From positions 3,038,001 through 3,102,000 of the forward strand of contig NZ_CP060723.1 in assembly GCF_014395225.1 (NCBI RefSeq): a stretch of DNA of 64,000 nucleotides. Direction: 5' to 3'. Both the position numbers and the translations under genes were made by a program. This stretch comes from Pedobacter roseus. GTDB taxonomy: Bacteria > Bacteroidota > Bacteroidia > Sphingobacteriales > Sphingobacteriaceae. Shown one piece after another: positions 63,108 to 64,000 of the stretch; the stretch's first letter is position 1, and each line of letters begins with the position of its first letter. Under the pieces are notes generated by a model. It saw only the letters and a list, made by a program, of their open reading frames with translations. It was not told the origin of the DNA and did not search any database.

Positions 63108-63449
63108 GAATGGAAAGGAATTCAGAATAAAGGTTTAAAATGAAATATTATTTATTTGGTTAATGTTTCATGGTCGATAGTCAAATAGTCATTTTACCTC
63201 AGCACCTCAGCTATTGACAATTAGCCATCAAACTATCAACAATAATCCCGACCAGTAATTCACAATAATAATTAACCGATGGCCAATGAACTAATTAACC
63301 GCTTTTGCTATCAACAATGAACCGTAACTCGTCTGCAATTTCAGCTACCAATAAACCAATGGCAAATGAGCTACTGAACTCCCCATTATCCAATTTCCAT
63401 CCCCCATCTTACATATTTTCTGTATCTTCGATAAATTCAGTATTAGCGT
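63108..63449. other. Intergenic region before rnr with degenerate word repeats
   Basis: 342 bp without a gene. Short CCAATGAACTA / CCAATGGCAAATGAGC words recur loosely, similar in style to those at 53393-53510 between the two amidinohydrolase genes. The rnr promoter is probably at about 63415-63445; a TATCTTCG word there is a poor TAnnTTTG match. Confidence 0.4.
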
Positions 63450-64000
63450 ATGGCAAAGAAAAAATCGGCAAATATAAAATTGGTTCTGAATCAATTGGTT
63501 AGTGATGTTTTTGAAAAGAACAGTAATCAGTTGCTAAATTACAAGCAGGTTTCGGCTAAATTAAATTTGAACGATCAGGAATCGAGAGAAACCATTCTTG
63601 AGATCTTAAAAGAAGGGAAAAGTGCGGGAATTTTCTTAGAACCCGAAAAAGGTAAATTTAAACTTAAAGAGCTACAAAACTTCATTATTGGTACGGTTGA
63701 TATGACTGCCGATGGTTCGGCTTATATTGTTCCGGAAGATGAGTTTGAAAAAGACGTTTTTGTTGCTCCCCGAAAACTTAAAAATGCTTTACATGGCGAT
63801 ACCGTTAAAGCTTATGTTTTCGCAAAGAAAAGCGGTCGTAAAAACGACGGCGAAGTTGTCGAAATTATTAAAAGGGCAAAATCAGATTTTACAGGTGTAA
63901 TTAAAATTTCCGATCGTTTTGCATTTGTAATTGCGGATGATAAAAAAATGATGCACGATATTTTTGTGCCATTGGCAGATACCCACGACGCAAAAAACGG
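63450..64000 (+). CDS. rnr: Ribonuclease R, N-terminal part (runs off the window)
   Basis: It opens at the ATG at 63450 and is open to the window end (183 codons). The lysine-rich start and winged-helix segment (SVFEK-like VSDVFEKNSN, LNLNDQESRETILEIL) precede cold-shock domain pieces: GTVDMTADGSAYIVPEDE, DVFVAPRKLKNALHGDTV and GRKNDGEVVEIIKRA, then FAFVIADDKKMMHDIFVP. These are characteristic of RNase R, a processive 3'-5' exoribonuclease. The catalytic RNB domain is outside the window. Confidence 0.92.
   Translation, partial: MAKKKSANIKLVLNQLVSDVFEKNSNQLLNYKQVSAKLNLNDQESRETILEILKEGKSAGIFLEPEKGKFKLKELQNFIIGTVDMTADGSAYIVPEDEFEKDVFVAPRKLKNALHGDTVKAYVFAKKSGRKNDGEVVEIIKRAKSDFTGVIKISDRFAFVIADDKKMMHDIFVPLADTHDAKN

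Overview
The window looks like chromosome of a Bacteroidota bacterium close to Pedobacter (Sphingobacteriaceae). The evidence is a T9SS-type gliding-motility C-terminal domain, a GLPGLI-family protein beside a TonB-type outer-membrane barrel, LytTR/TPR-kinase regulators, Bacteroidota-style TAnnTTTG promoter elements and a Bacteroidota-type tyrosine integrase. The genus is an inference from overall gene style.

Layout. 0-6 kb is a decayed accessory region: the start of a DEAD/DEAH helicase that leaves the window, an IS110 transposase remnant, an aldo/keto reductase-SDR-AraC operon, a chimeric dehydrogenase remnant and an RsbQ-like hydrolase fragment. 6-26.4 kb is a large exopolysaccharide (EPS) locus. 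It holds an LCP-family protein, two stand-alone glycosyltransferases, UDP-glucose dehydrogenase, a GT8, two serine-acetyltransferase-like acyltransferases, a flippase, two more GT2s, and a minus-strand operon of eight genes. In transcription order that operon is: degenerate receiver, pseudo-receiver fused to a priming sugar-phosphate transferase, half-size TolC-like protein, Wzc-like co-polymerase, Wzy-like polymerase, 30-residue microprotein, frameshifted GT2 and GT4-like transferase. A lipoprotein glycoside hydrolase closes the locus. An AAGGGCTATT-like word recurs about 90-120 bp upstream of five of its transcription units.

26.5-38 kb holds signalling genes: a NarL-type regulator divergent from a HisKA_3 kinase, a broken LytS-type kinase, and an intact LytTR regulator/TPR-kinase pair. 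The pair faces an operon of two paralogous small secreted two-cysteine proteins, a GLPGLI protein and an outer-membrane barrel. 38.5-42.9 kb is an integrative-element remnant (DUF932 protein, methylase C-terminus, integrase, two small HTH proteins) beside the 3' end of mnmE. 43-64 kb is mostly housekeeping: mnmE, an AI-2E-type permease, a 1160-residue T9SS adhesin-like protein, argS, arginine deiminase-like and CtlX-like amidinohydrolases, arginine decarboxylase, a DUF433 protein, a DUF72 protein, an exonuclease/Imm32-like/ABC ATPase operon, a sialidase-fold protein and the start of rnr.

The intergenic DNA of the right half is rich in repeats: 238-bp tandem units, duplicated hairpins, and heptamer arrays built on AGTCnnn. 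Few signals other than promoters, terminators and repeats are visible; I saw no rRNA, complete tRNA or CRISPR array.
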